NCBI RefSeq assembly: GCF_034387475.1
Contig: NZ_JAXCIL010000001.1
Coordinates: 1,240,001 to 1,304,000 of the forward strand
Direction: 5' to 3'
Length of the DNA stretch: 64,000 nucleotides
From: Pseudomonas sp. Teo4
GTDB taxonomy: Bacteria > Pseudomonadota > Gammaproteobacteria > Pseudomonadales > Pseudomonadaceae
The notes below the pieces were generated by a model, which saw only the letters and a list, made by a program, of their open reading frames with translations, had not been told where the DNA came from and ran no database searches. The position numbers and the translations under genes were made by a program. Of the stretch, positions 51,502-61,161 are shown piece after piece (position 1 is the first letter of the stretch; every line of letters begins with the position of its first letter).

Positions 51502-52743
51502 TCAGTCGAAACGTGCGGCGCTGTAAGGCGCAGGGTCGGTGAATGGGCGTTCGCCGGTGACCAGTTCGGCCAGCAGGCGGCCGCTGACCGGCCCAGGGTC
51601 AGGCCGTGGTGGGCATGGCCGAAGTTGAACCACAGCCCTTGTGCCTAGGGGCCGGCCCGATCACCGGGCGCATGTCTGGCAGGCAGGGGCGCCGGCCAAG
51701 CCAGGGGCGGTCGTCCAGGCGCTCGCCAAGGGCCGGAAACAGTTGGCGGGCCAGGGCCTCGCAACGCTGCAGCTGGATTTCATTGCCCGGCGCATCGCTG
51801 GCGGCGAATTCGATGCCGGTGGTCAGGCGTACACCACGGGCCATCGGCGCCAGTACGTAGCCGCCCTGGGTATCACAGACCGCATGCTCAAGCTGCGCGC
51901 CTTCACGGGTGGCGTAGTGCATGTGATAGCCGCGCTTGATGCCCAACGGGATGCGGTAACCCAGCCGCTCATAGACCTGCGCAGACTGCGGGCCAAGGCA
52001 GGCCACCACTTCATCAGCGGTAATCGGACCGCGTTGGCTCTCCACTTGCCAGCGCCCGGCCACCTGATTGAGGCTGCGCGCATCGCCATGCAGAAACTGC
52101 CCGCCGCGCTGCACGAACAGCGCCGCGTAACCCGGGTGAGGGCGCCGGGGTTGTTCACGGTTTTCGGGTCCAGCCAATGAATGCCACCGACCACCGTACT
52201 GTCGAGCTGATGTTCACGGGCCTGCAACTGGCCACGTTCGAGAATCTCGTACTTGAGGCCATAGCGGGCCAGGCCCTTGACCTCGGCCTTGGCCTGTTCG
52301 AACAGCGCCGGGTCGCGATACACCTCGATCCAGCCCTTGGCCTGCACCAGCCCCTCGAGGCCGGCTGCGTCGATCAGTGCGTCGTGTTCCTCGACGCAGC
52401 GCTGCACCAGCGGCAGCATGTCGGCAGCTGCGCTAGCCAGACGCCCAGGAGACGACTGTTGCCAGTAACGCAGCAGCCACGGCGCGGCCTTGGGCAAGTG
52501 CAACAGGCTGTAGCGCACATCGGGCTGGCGGTTCAGGCCATAGCGCAGCAGGGCGCTGAACTGGCGTGGGAAGGCGTAGGGGATCACGCTCGAACGCTCG
52601 ATCAGGCCGGCGTTGCCGTGGCTGGTGCCGCTGCCGGGTTCGTCGCGGTCGATCAGGATCACCTGGCGACCGCGGGCTTGCAGGTGCAGCGCGGTGCTGA
52701 CGCCGACGATGCCGGCGCCGAGGACAAGGGTCTGGCAATGCAT
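51502..52743 (-). CDS. amaD: D-amino-acid dehydrogenase/oxidase AmaD-like, three probable frameshifts
   Basis: Corrected length 414 aa. DadA-type FAD enzyme. N-terminal dinucleotide motif LVLGAGIVGVSTALHLQARG; then DRDEPGSGTSHGNAGLIERS; the C-terminal RPVIGPAPRHKGLWFNFGHAHHGLTLGPVSGRLLAELV is recoverable only after adding two bases (about 51590 and 51636), and a third break is at ~52135. P. putida AmaD deaminates D-lysine to the ketoacid that cyclises to delta1-piperideine-2-carboxylate. It sits between the ATPase and permease genes of the basic amino acid transporter. Assignment to D-lysine rests on context (dpkA, amaC). Confidence 0.83.
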
Positions 52744-52759
52744 GGAACGTATCCTTCGG

Positions 52760-53469
52760 TCAGTTCAAGTGGCGGCCCAGGCGGGCTTCCAGGTGTTTCA
52801 GCAGGCGCCGTACCAGTTCCACGATCACCAGGTAGAGCACGGCGGCCCACAGGTAGATCTGGAAGTCGAAGCTGCGCGAGAACGCCAGCTTGGTCACGCC
52901 CATCAGGTCGTAGATGGTCACCAGCGAAGCGATGGCGCTGGCCTTGATCATCAGGATCAGCTCGTTGCCCAGCGGGCCGATGGCCACCAGCAGCGATTGC
53001 GGCAGAATCACTTTGAAGAAGGTGGTCGAGCGCTTCAGGCTCAAAGCCCGCGCGGCTTCATATTGGCCTGGGGCGACCGCCATCAGGCTGCCGCGGAAGA
53101 TTTCGGCCTGGTAGGCGGCGGTGTTCAAGGTGAAGGCCAGCAGGGTGCAGAACCACGCCTCGCGGAAGAACCACCACAGCCCGACGTCCTGCCAGAAGCC
53201 TTTGAGCGAACCCAGGCCGTAGTAAAGCAGGAACAGCTGCGCCAGCAGCGGCGAGCCACGGAAAAAGTAGATATAGCCAGCGGCATGCGCTGCAGCAGCA
53301 GGCTGCGCGACATGCGCGCCAACGCCAGCAGCAGGCCAAACACGGCGCCCAGGCTGAAGGAGATGGCCACCAACTTGGCGGTTACCAGCAGGCCATCGAC
53401 GAATCGTGGCCCGTAACGCTCCAGCAGCTCGGGATTGAGCACCAGGCCCAGCAGTTGTTCGAAGCTCAT
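52760..53469 (-). CDS. Amino-acid ABC transporter permease (HisM/QUIP type), one probable frameshift
   Basis: Corrected length 236 aa. Five membrane helices; EAA loop region YEAARALSLKRSTTFFKVILPQSLL. The N-terminus (MSFEQLLGLVLNPELLERYGPRFVDGLLVTAKLVAISFSLGAVFGLLLALARMS) and the rest (AGYIYFFRGSPLLAQLFLLYYGLGSL...) meet at ~53286 where one C is missing. It pairs with the second permease, overlapping its stop by 4 bp, and with the ATPase. Confidence 0.9.
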
Positions 53470-54184
53470 GCCCGTGCTCCTTGCAGGTGACGGTTACAGC
53501 GCCGTTCGATGAAGGCGAACACCCGCCCTGACAACGCCGAGAACAGCAGGTAGCCGAGGCACGCGACGCCATAGAAGAACATTGGCTCTTTGGTCACGCT
53601 GACTGCCAGGTTGGTCTGGCGCATCAGGTCGACCAAAGAAATGGTCGACACCAGCGAAGTGTCCTTGAGCAGCGACAGCCAGTTGTTCGAAAGGCCGGGC
53701 AGGGCAATGCGCGTCAGTTGCGGCAGCACCACCTTGAAGAACGCCGTGCGCTTGCCCAGGCCAAGGGCCGAGCAGGCTTCCAGCTGGCCTTTGGGCAAGG
53801 TCTTGAAGGCGGCCAGCCAGATCTCGCTGGAGAACGCCGCGAACACCAGGCTGAAGGCGATCATGGCGGCCAGGAAGGTGTTGATCAGGAACTCGCCTTC
53901 ATAGCCCAGGGCGGCGAGTGTCTTTTGTGCCGCGATCTGGCAGCCGTAATAGATGATCAGCAGGGTGAGCAGTTCTGGCAAACCACGAAACACGGTGGAG
54001 AAGGTGGTCGCCCAGGCTTTAGGCAGGCGTTTGCGAGAACGCGCCGCCATGGCACACCCAGGCCCAGGGGCAGGCCGATGGGCAGGCAGGCCAGGGCCAG
54101 CGAGACCGTTACCAGGGCACCGGCCAGCAGCGCCTGGCCCCAGCCACCGCTGGCGAAAGACAGCAAGGACAATTGATCGAGCAT
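53466..54184 (-). CDS. Amino-acid ABC transporter permease (HisQ/GlnP type), one probable frameshift
   Basis: Corrected length 239 aa. N-terminal MLDQLSLLSFASGGWGQALLAGALVTVSLALACLPIGLPLGLG, frame break at ~54058 (G missing in GGGG), then AAFSSEIWLAAFKTLPKGQLEACSALGLGKRTAFFKVVLPQLTRIALPG with the permease EAA loop. Forms the channel with the preceding gene. Confidence 0.9.
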
Positions 54185-54210
54185 GACAAACCCCTTGTGT
54201 TGACTGGATC

Positions 54211-54276
54211 GGCCCTATCGCCGGCAAGCCGGCTCCTACAAATGCTGTGTGGGAGCCGGCTTGCCGGCGATGAGGC
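54211..54276. repeat. Inverted REP pair
   Basis: Two GCCGGCAAGCCGGCTCC units in inverse orientation, about 8 bp apart, between the permease start and the binding-protein gene. Confidence 0.85.
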
Positions 54277-54327
54277 TCGCTCAGGCAATGCACAAGCCAG
54301 CTGTTTGCACAGGAACTGGCCTGAAGA

Positions 54328-55078
54328 TCAGTTATAGATATCGAAGGCGAAGTACTTGCTGGCGATCTTCTTGTAGGTGCCGTTGGCGACGATCTCGGCC
54401 AGGGCGGTGTTCAACCGCTGGCGCAGCGCCTCGTCGTCCTTGCGTACGGCAATGGCGGCATCGGCCTTGGTGTCGGCCACATCGCCAAGGATCTTGCAGC
54501 AGTCCTGGCCGTTCTTGTTGATCCACTCATGCAGCGGGAATTTGTCGGCGATCACTCCGTCCAGACGACCAGCGGCCAGGTCGGCGTTGGCTTCGTCCAT
54601 GGTCGGGTAGAGTTTCACATCGGCGCCGGCCTTGGCGTACACGTCCTCGGCATAGATCGCCTGGGTGGACGAAGACTGGGCGCCGACGGTGTAGCCATCG
54701 AACTTGGTCTGGGCGTCGTCGATCTTGCTGTCCTTGGCCACGGCGACGGTCAGCGGGTACGGTAATAGTGGTTGGTGAAAGCGATCTTCTTGCGCCGCTC
54801 TTCGGTGTCGATCATCGAGGCGACCACGGCGTCATATTTGCGCGCCATCAACGCCGGAATGATGCCTTCCCAGTCCTGGGCCACCAGGGTGCACTCGACT
54901 TTCATCTGCTCGCACAGGGCGTAGGTAATGTCGATATCGAAGCCGTGCAGCTTGTTATCGGCATCGACATAGTTGAAGGGCGGGTAGGCGCCCTCGGTGG
55001 CGAAGCGCAGGGTCTCGGCACTGGCGGCGCCGCCAGCAGCAGGGCACACGCACCCACCATAGCCATGGTCTTGTTCAT
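54328..55078 (-). CDS. Amino-acid ABC transporter substrate-binding protein, two probable frameshifts
   Basis: Corrected length 250 aa. Signal peptide MNKTMAMVGACALLLAAAASA is split by one missing base at ~55029. Then the lysine/arginine/ornithine-binding type fold: TLRFATEGAYPPFNYVDADNKLHGFDIDITYALCEQMKVECTLVAQDWEGIIPALMARKYDAVVASM. A second break at ~54760 precedes LTVAVAKDSKIDDAQTKFDG. The ligand-binding set resembles basic amino acid binders, in line with a lysine transporter. It is the first gene of the operon after the RpiR regulator. Confidence 0.88.
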
Positions 55079-55099
55079 CTTGCACCTCTTGCACTCTTG

Positions 55100-55972
55100 C
55101 TATTGTTGTTTGCCCGCCGGCCACGAGGTGTAGCCGACGAACTCGTTATGTAGAGCGGCAGTTGCTTCCAAGCGTCTTTCAACATCCGGCCCGAGCTTCT
55201 TGCAGACCTCGTTGACCATCAGGTGCACCCACGACAGCATGGGGGCGGTAGATTCCCAGAACAGATTGAACTCGGTGGGTATGCGGAACACCTCGTCGGC
55301 GTGGGCGTCGGCCCAGTCGCAGAAGGTGTCGGTCACCAGGGTGACGGGGATGCCGGCGGCCCGTGCCTTCTGGCACAGCAGCAGGGCGTGACGTGAATAT
55401 CGGCGGGCCTCGAACACCACCAGGGCGCTTTGCTCGGCGGGCCCGAGCAACACTTCGCCGAAGTGCCCGGCGCTGCCATCGACCTGCTGCACGCCATCGC
55501 GCAGGTATTGCAGCAGGTGGGTCATGCACAGGGCGACGCCGCGCTCGGTCTGAAAACCGGCGATAAACACCCGGGGTTTCTGCGCCAGGCGCTGGGCGAC
55601 CTTGTGCCAGGCGTCGGTCTGGCGGTATTCGTGGACCCGCACCAAGGCAGCCATTTCCAGTTCCAGGCTGCCAGCGGTGTCGCTGGGGTCGTGGTTCTGG
55701 CGGTATTCTTGCAGGCGATCACCCACCAGCCACGGGCCATCGCCCAGGTCGCTTTGCAAGTCTTGCTTGAGCGCTTTGAGGTGAGGGTAACCGAGCGAGC
55801 GGCAGAAGCGGCCGACACTGGACTCGCTGACGCCCAGCTTGGCGGCGATGCTGGCCGAAGTCTGGAACGGCAGTTCGTGCAGGTTGGCGAGCATGTAGCT
55901 GGCGATCTTGCGACCCGAGGCGGCGGCCCCTTGCAGGCTGTTTTCCAGGCGTTGCTTGATCGGTTGGCTCAT
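55100..55972 (-). CDS. RpiR-family transcriptional regulator
   Basis: 290 aa, frame intact. N-terminal helix-turn-helix_6 (LPFQTSASIAAKLGVSESSVGRFCRSLGYPHLKALK, ~34-70) and a C-terminal SIS domain (VFIAGFQTERGVALCMTHLLQYLRDGVQQVDGS ...). SIS domains usually bind sugar phosphates, but this regulator lies in the D-lysine locus, between the transporter operon and dpkA, so the ligand may be lysine-derived. A TGACAG/CTGTCA palindrome upstream could be its operator. Confidence 0.9.
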   Translation of the reverse strand: MSQPIKQRLENSLQGAAASGRKIASYMLANLHELPFQTSASIAAKLGVSESSVGRFCRSLGYPHLKALKQDLQSDLGDGPWLVGDRLQEYRQNHDPSDTAGSLELEMAALVRVHEYRQTDAWHKVAQRLAQKPRVFIAGFQTERGVALCMTHLLQYLRDGVQQVDGSAGHFGEVLLGPAEQSALVVFEARRYSRHALLLCQKARAAGIPVTLVTDTFCDWADAHADEVFRIPTEFNLFWESTAPMLSWVHLMVNEVCKKLGPDVERRLEATAALHNEFVGYTSWPAGKQQ

Positions 55973-56033
55973 GCTGCTGCTCCGGTGAGGCGTGAAATAG
56001 AAAATGGATGTTTTCTGTCATCAAGTCAATATT

Positions 56034-56049
56034 TGACAGATAGCTGTCA
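56034..56049. promoter_or_regulatory. Candidate RpiR operator between the regulator and dpkA
   Basis: TGACAGATAGCTGTCA has six-base inverted arms around a 4 bp spacer. A further CTGTCA half-site lies at 56015-56020. It is in the divergent promoter region, 61 bp upstream of the regulator start and 66 bp upstream of dpkA. Confidence 0.55.
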
Positions 56050-56114
56050 CTTGCAGGAAAGTTTTTGTCGTTGCCAACGCTGTAGCCACTCCAAATCCAA
56101 TAAAGGAGCTTCAG

Positions 56115-57138
56115 ATGTCCGCACCTTCCACCAGCCCTGTCGTGCGTGTGCCGTTTACTGAACTGCAGGCGCTGTTGCAAGCGATTTTCAGCGCCACGGT
56201 TGCAGCGAGGCAGTGGCCGATGTGCTTGCCCACAACTGCGCCAGCGCCCAGCGCGATGGGGCCCACAGCCATGGCGTGTTCCGTATTCCCGGCTATGTCT
56301 CGACGCTGGCCAGCGGCTGGGTCGATGGCCGTGCCACGCCCAGGTGACTGACGTTGCGTCAGGTTATGTCCGGGTCGATGCTGGCGGCGGCTTTGCCCAG
56401 CCCGCCTTGGCGGCGGCGCGAGCGCTGCTGGTGGAAAAGGCCCGCAGCGCCGGCATCGCCGTGCTGGCGATCCACAATTCACACCATTTCGCCGCCCTGT
56501 GGCCCGATGTCGAGCCGTTTGCCGATGAAGGCCTGGTGGCGTTGAGCGTGGTCAACAGCATGACCTGTGTAGTGCCGCATGGCGCACGCAAGCCGTTGTT
56601 CGGCACCAACCCCATCGCTTTCGCCGCGCCCTGCGCCGAACATGACCCGATCGTCTTCGACATGGCCACCAGCGCCATGGCCCATGGCGATGTGCAAATC
56701 GCCGCCCGCGCCGGCCAGCAATTGCCAGAAGGCATGGGTGTCGATGCCAACGGGCAGCCAACCACCGACCCCAAGGCCATTCTCGAAGGGGGCGCGTTGC
56801 TGCCATTTGGCGGGCACAAGGGTTCGGCCTTGTCGATGATGGTCGAGCTGCTGGCGGCGGCCTTGACCGGTGGCCATTTTTCCTGGGAGTTCGACTGGTC
56901 AGGGCACCCTGGGGCCAAGACGCCATGGACCGGGCAGTTGATCATCGTCATCGACCCGAGCAAGGCCGAAGGCGAACGGTTTGCCCAGCGCAGCCGTGAG
57001 CTGGTGGAGCAGATGCAAGTGGTGGGGTTGACGCGGATGCCTGGTGAGCGGCGTTACCGGGAGCGCGAGGTGGCCGATGAAGAGGGCGTGGCGGTGACGC
57101 AGAGTGAGTTGTTGGAGCTTCAGAAAATGATTGTGTGA
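56115..57138 (+). CDS. dpkA: Delta1-piperideine-2-carboxylate reductase DpkA, two probable frameshifts
   Basis: Corrected length 341 aa. Member of the malate/L-lactate dehydrogenase (Ldh2) superfamily, which reduces imino acids with NADPH; in P. putida it turns delta1-piperideine-2-carboxylate into L-pipecolate during D-lysine breakdown. Two missing C bases (~56189, ~56341) hide the region (HGCSEAVADVLAHNCASAQRDGAHSHGVFRIPGYV). Downstream is intact: NSHHFAALWPDVEPFADEGLVALS, LLPFGGHKGSALSMMVELLAAALTGG. It lies head-to-head with the RpiR gene. Confidence 0.9.
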
Positions 57139-57173
57139 GCGGGAATACGGCTTGGGTCTTCTGATTTTGTTGG

Positions 57174-57391
57174 GATCGCGCGCCGCCCGCGCGCATCGCG
57201 AGCAAGGCTCGCTCCTACGTTTGTTTCGGGCCAGTAACGCCTGTGGCAGGTGCGCGCGACCGCCTTGTTAGTACGATTCGATATCACGTCATGCGCCAAA
57301 ACGGTCGGGCGCGAATCCCGCAGGAATAATTGGCCCGAAACAGACGTAGGAGCGAGCCTTGCTCGCGATGCCGCGGCGGCGGCGCGCGGTC
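57174..57391 (+). repeat. Structured ~220 bp inverted-repeat element, copy C
   Basis: Same orientation as copy B and aligned over its length. Ends GATCGCGCGCCGCCCGCG ... GGCGCGCGGTC; central part has CGATATCA and TTAGTACGATT. It fills the 389 bp gap between dpkA and amaC except for the last ~135 bp, which holds the amaC promoter and ribosome site. Confidence 0.85.
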
Positions 57392-57527
57392 CAAAGGGCG
57401 AAAAAGCTCTCTCGCCATGCAATCTTGCATAGACAACCTTGCACAATAGTGGATGTTCCTCGGCGCGGACTCCGGGTATCCTCAGGGCAGCCTTTCCGAA
57501 CTGTCCTGATCCAAGGAGCTGCACGCT

Positions 57528-58722
57528 GTGTTCAAACATGTCGATGCCTATGCCGGCGACCCGATCCTCTCGTTGATGGAAACCTTCAAGGCCGACCCGC
57601 GCGCCGACAAGGTCAACCTGAGTATCGGCCTGTACTACGATGAGGCCGGCGTGGTGCCGCAACTGGCGGCGGTGGATGCGGTGGAAAAACGCATCGCCGG
57701 CCAGGACCACGAAGCCTCGCTGTACCTGCCGATGGAAGGCCTGGCCAGCTACCGCCAGGCCATCCAGGCGCTGCTGTTCGGCGCTGACCACCCGGCCGTT
57801 ACCGGCAAGCGCGTGGCCACCGTGCAGACCGTCGGCGGTTCCGGCGCGCTGAAAGTCGGTGCCGACTTCCTCAAGCGCTACTTCCCAGGCTCTGAAGTCT
57901 GGGTCAGCAACCCGACCTGGGACAACCACCGCGCCATCTTCGAAGGTGCGGGTTTCAAGGTTCACACCTACCCGTACTTCGACCAGGCCACCCGTGGCGT
58001 GGACTTCGCCGGCATGCTCGCCACCCTGCAGACCCTGCCGGAAAACAGCATCGTCCTGCTGCACCCGTGCTGCCACAACCCCACCGGCGCTGACCTTGAG
58101 CAGAACCAGTGGCAACAAGTGGTGGAAGTGGTCAAGGCGCGCAACCTGATCCGTTCCTCGACATCGCTTACCAGGGCTTCGCTGAAGGCCTGGTGGAAGA
58201 TGCCTACGCCATCCGCGAAATGGCCCGCGCCGGCGTACCGTGCCTGGTCAGCAACTCGTTCTCCAAGATCTTCTCGCTGTACGGCGAGCGGGTAGGGGCC
58301 TGTCGGTGGTCTGCGACGACGAAGCCACCACCCAGAGCGTGCTCGGCCAGCTCAAGGCCACCGTGCGTCGCAACTATTCCAGCCCGCCCAACTTCGGCGC
58401 CCAGCTGGTGGCCGGCGTGCTCGGCGATGCGGCCCTGAACGCCCAGTGGGCGGCGGAAGTCGAAGTCATGCGCAAGCGTATTCTCGAGATGCGCCAGGCG
58501 CTGGTCGATGCCCTGGCGGTGCTGCTGCCGGGCCAGGACTTCCAGTTCTTCCTGCGCCAGCGCGGCATGTTCAGCTACACCGGCTTCAGCGTCGAGCAGG
58601 TGCGTCGCCTGCGTGACGAGTTCGGCGTGTACCTGATCGACAGCGGTCGGGTGTGCATGTCGGGCCTGCGTCCGGCCAACCTGCAACGGGTTGCCGAAGC
58701 GTTCGCCGCCGTCCAGAAGTGA
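57528..58722 (+). CDS. amaC: Aromatic/D-lysine aminotransferase AmaC-like, two probable frameshifts
   Basis: Corrected length 398 aa. Class I (AspC/TyrB-like) PLP aminotransferase. The N-terminus [41 protein letters not shown] is typical; the PLP Lys is in [16 protein letters not shown], and C-terminal [14 protein letters not shown] and [11 protein letters not shown] bind the substrate. Breaks at ~58152 (C in CCC) and ~58300 (G in GGGGG). In P. putida this gene (amaC) acts in D-lysine use, while the family fold also suits tyrosine. A GTG start with AAGGAG 9 bp upstream. It lies downstream of dpkA. Confidence 0.85.
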
Positions 58723-58748
58723 TGTAGCCTGGGCCGCTTTGCGGCCCT

Positions 58749-58777
58749 TTGGGAGCGGGTAAAACCGCTTCCACACC
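58749..58777. repeat. Partial REP-like unit
   Basis: TTGGGAGCGGGTAAAACCGCTTCCACACC resembles the CGGGTTTACCCG-type REP; degenerate. Confidence 0.45.
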
Positions 58778-58949
58778 CTCCGTGTGCAACCCGTCTGTAC
58801 ACACAAGTGCAACCGTCCCTCGGGCGGGGCTTCCCCAAGTGCAACCTTTGCAGGCACAATCGCGCCCCTCTTCCCCGGTTGAGTTGGGCGAATCGTCTAT
58901 TTCGCCATTCTCAGCCTGTTGCAGTCTTGCGAGTGGAGCTTCACCCGGA

Positions 58950-60228
58950 ATGAATGAGCAGGCCCCAAGCGTTGAACAACGCTTTGCAGAATCGACCCCG
59001 CCACCCTCGGCAGCTGGTCGCGTCACGATACCACCTGGATGCTGGCCTGTTCGGCACAGCCATTGGCGCCGGAACCTTGTTCCTGCCGATCAACGCCGGC
59101 CTTGGCGGCTTCTGGCCATTGCTGGTGCTCGCCGTACTGGCGTTCCCCATGACTTATTTCGCCCACCGTGGCCTGACCCGTTTCGTGCTGTCCGGGCGCA
59201 GCGGTGGCGACATCACCGAGGTGGTCGAAGAACATTTCGGCATCAAGGCCGGCGCGCTGATCACCGTGCTGTACTTCTTTGCCATCTTCCCGATTCTGCT
59301 TATCTATAGCGTGGCGCTGACCAATACCGTCAGCAGCTTCATGGAGCACCAACTGCACATGGCTCCACCGCCACGGGCGATCCTCTCGTTCGTGCTGATT
59401 CTCGGGTTGCTGGCCATCGTCCGTTGCGGCGAGCAGGCCACGGTCAAGGTCATGAGCCTGCTGGTCTACCCGTTCATCGTCGCCCTGGCGCTGCTGGGCC
59501 TGTACCTGGTGCCGCACTGGACCGGCGGCATTCTCGACAGTGCCAACCAGGTACCGTCGGGTTCGGCCTTCCTGCACACCTTGTGGCTGGCGATTCCGGT
59601 AATGGTCTTCTCGTTCAACCACTCGCCGATCATCTCGGCGTTCGCGGTCGACCAGAAGCGTCGCTACGGCGAGCACGCCGATGAGCGCAGCGGCCAGATC
59701 CTGGCTCGCGCCCACCTGCTGATGGTGGTCATGGTGCTGTTCTTCGTCTTCAGTTGCGTGCTGACCCTCAGCAGCGCCCAGCTGGCCGAGGCCAAGGCGC
59801 AGAACCTGTCGATCCTCTCTTACCTGGCCAACCACTTCAGCAACCCGACCATCGCCTTTGCCGCGCCGCTGATCGCCTTCATCGCCATCGCCAAGTCGTT
59901 CCTGGGCCACTACATCGGCGCCAGCGAAGGCCTTAAGGGCATCATCGCCAAGGCCGGCATGCGCCCAGGTGCCAAGGCGCTGGACCGCGTGGTCGCCGCA
60001 CTGATGCTGGTGGTGTGCTGGATCGTTGCCACGCTCAACCCGAGCATCCTGGGCATGATTGAATCCCTCGGTGGCCCGATCCTCGCGGTACTGCTGTTCC
60101 TCATGCCGATGTACGCCATCCGTCGCGTGCCGTCGTTGCGCAAGTACAGCGGTGCGCTGTCCAACGTCTTCGTCGTGGTCGTTGGCCTGGTTGCACTGAC
60201 TTCGGTGGTATACGGCCTGATGGGCTGA
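58950..60228 (+). CDS. Serine/threonine-type amino-acid:proton symporter (HAAAP/SdaC-like), two probable frameshifts
   Basis: Corrected length 426 aa, about eleven membrane helices. Starting at ATG 58950 and adding one base at ~58998 and ~59044 restores the family N-terminus [45 protein letters not shown]; a 424 aa frame starting at 58954 looks complete but has a wrong N-terminus of ~30 residues. SdaC-like proteins import serine or threonine with H+. Further marks are FSFNHSPIISAFA and AIAKSFLGHYIGASEGLKGI. A strong terminator follows the stop. Confidence 0.9.
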
Positions 60229-60247
60229 TTCCCCGAGGTAAATAAGA

Positions 60248-60285
60248 AATGTCCGGGTGGTCTGTGGCCATCCGGACATTTTTTT
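60248..60285 (+). terminator. Rho-independent terminator after the symporter
   Basis: AATGTCCGG and CCGGACATT form a stem with an inner GGTGG/CCATC part, followed by seven T. Confidence 0.88.
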
Positions 60286-60396
60286 GTCCACAAGAATTGT
60301 CTGGCAATAAAACAATTTCTTCTTCCCCCATAGGCACCCGGCTGCCTTCATGCTTAACTCAGTGTCCTTTTCAAACCCCGTATAAGGATTACGTTC

Positions 60397-60894
60397 ATGG
60401 CTCAAGTGACTCTCAAAGGCGGCCCGGTTCAGGTAAACGGCGAGCTGCCAAAAGTCGGTGCCAGGCACCTGCTTTCTCGCTGGTCGCTGGCAATCTGGCT
60501 GACACCTCGCTGAAGGACTTCGCCGGCAAGCGCAAGGTGCTGAACATCTTCCCAAGCGTCGACACCCCGACCTGCGCCACTTCCGTGCGCAAGTTCAACG
60601 CCCAGGCCAACGATGTCGCCAACACCGTGGTGCTGTGCATCTCCGCCGACCTGCCGTTCGCTCAGGCGCGTTTCTGCGGTGCCGAAGGCCTGGAGAACGT
60701 GAAGAACCTGTCGACCCTGCGCGGTGGCGAGTTCCTGCAGAACTACGGCGTTGCCATCGCCGATGGCCCGCTGGCCGGCCTGGCCGCCCGTGCCGTCGTA
60801 GTGCTGGACGAGAACGACAAGGTGCTGCACAGCGAGCTGGTTGGCGAAATCGCTGACGAGCCGAACTACGGCGGCGCTGGCTGTCCTGAAGTAA
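60397..60894 (+). CDS. tpx: Thiol peroxidase Tpx, two probable frameshifts
   Basis: Corrected length 166 aa, the norm for Tpx. Peroxidatic Cys in [16 protein letters not shown], resolving Cys in [11 protein letters not shown], both visible. The break at ~60464 (one missing C in GCCCAGG) disturbs VGAQAPAFSL, and that at ~60875 disturbs the last eight residues before TAA. Periplasmic or cytoplasmic peroxide defence with thioredoxin as partner. AAGGA ribosome site 9 bp upstream. Confidence 0.92.
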
Positions 60895-60930
60895 GGGTTT
60901 CGCAGGGCAGGGCAGGCCTTATGCAGCCCG

Positions 60931-60950
60931 TGCTGGCCCTATCGCCGGCA
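60931..60950. repeat. REP fragment
   Basis: GGCCCTATCGCCGGCA is the left half of the CCGGCAAGCCGG-type REP; the rest is missing. Confidence 0.4.
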
Positions 60951-60996
60951 CTGATAGCGGAACTCCCCAGCCTGCCTCCGCTCCAAGCAACACCTT

Positions 60997-61032
60997 GAAA
61001 ACGCCCGGAACACGTTCCGGGCCGTTTTCATT
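60997..61032. terminator. Hairpin terminator after tpx
   Basis: GAAAACGCCCGGAAC and GTTCCGGGCCGTTTTC form a long stem around CAC with a bulge, followed by ATTT. Confidence 0.8.
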
Positions 61033-61161
61033 TAAAGTTCAGCATCTTGGCAACGTCAGCCAAAGGTAAACCTCTGGTAAAGGGCCTTTGCTAAAACGAT
61101 GCCAGTGCTTATCGTTCAAACTCTCCAAGCCGTCCTTTTCTGAACAAGGTTCGTTCAACCC

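Noticed and set aside
57400..57530. Small ORF or RNA in the gap before amaC
   Set aside because: Only short frames in the repeat tail and no conserved structure except the ribosome site of amaC.
59023..60555. 510-residue minus-strand frame across the symporter
   Set aside because: Composition (H, Q, D and R rich) and overlap with a membrane-protein gene and its terminator show it is a shadow.
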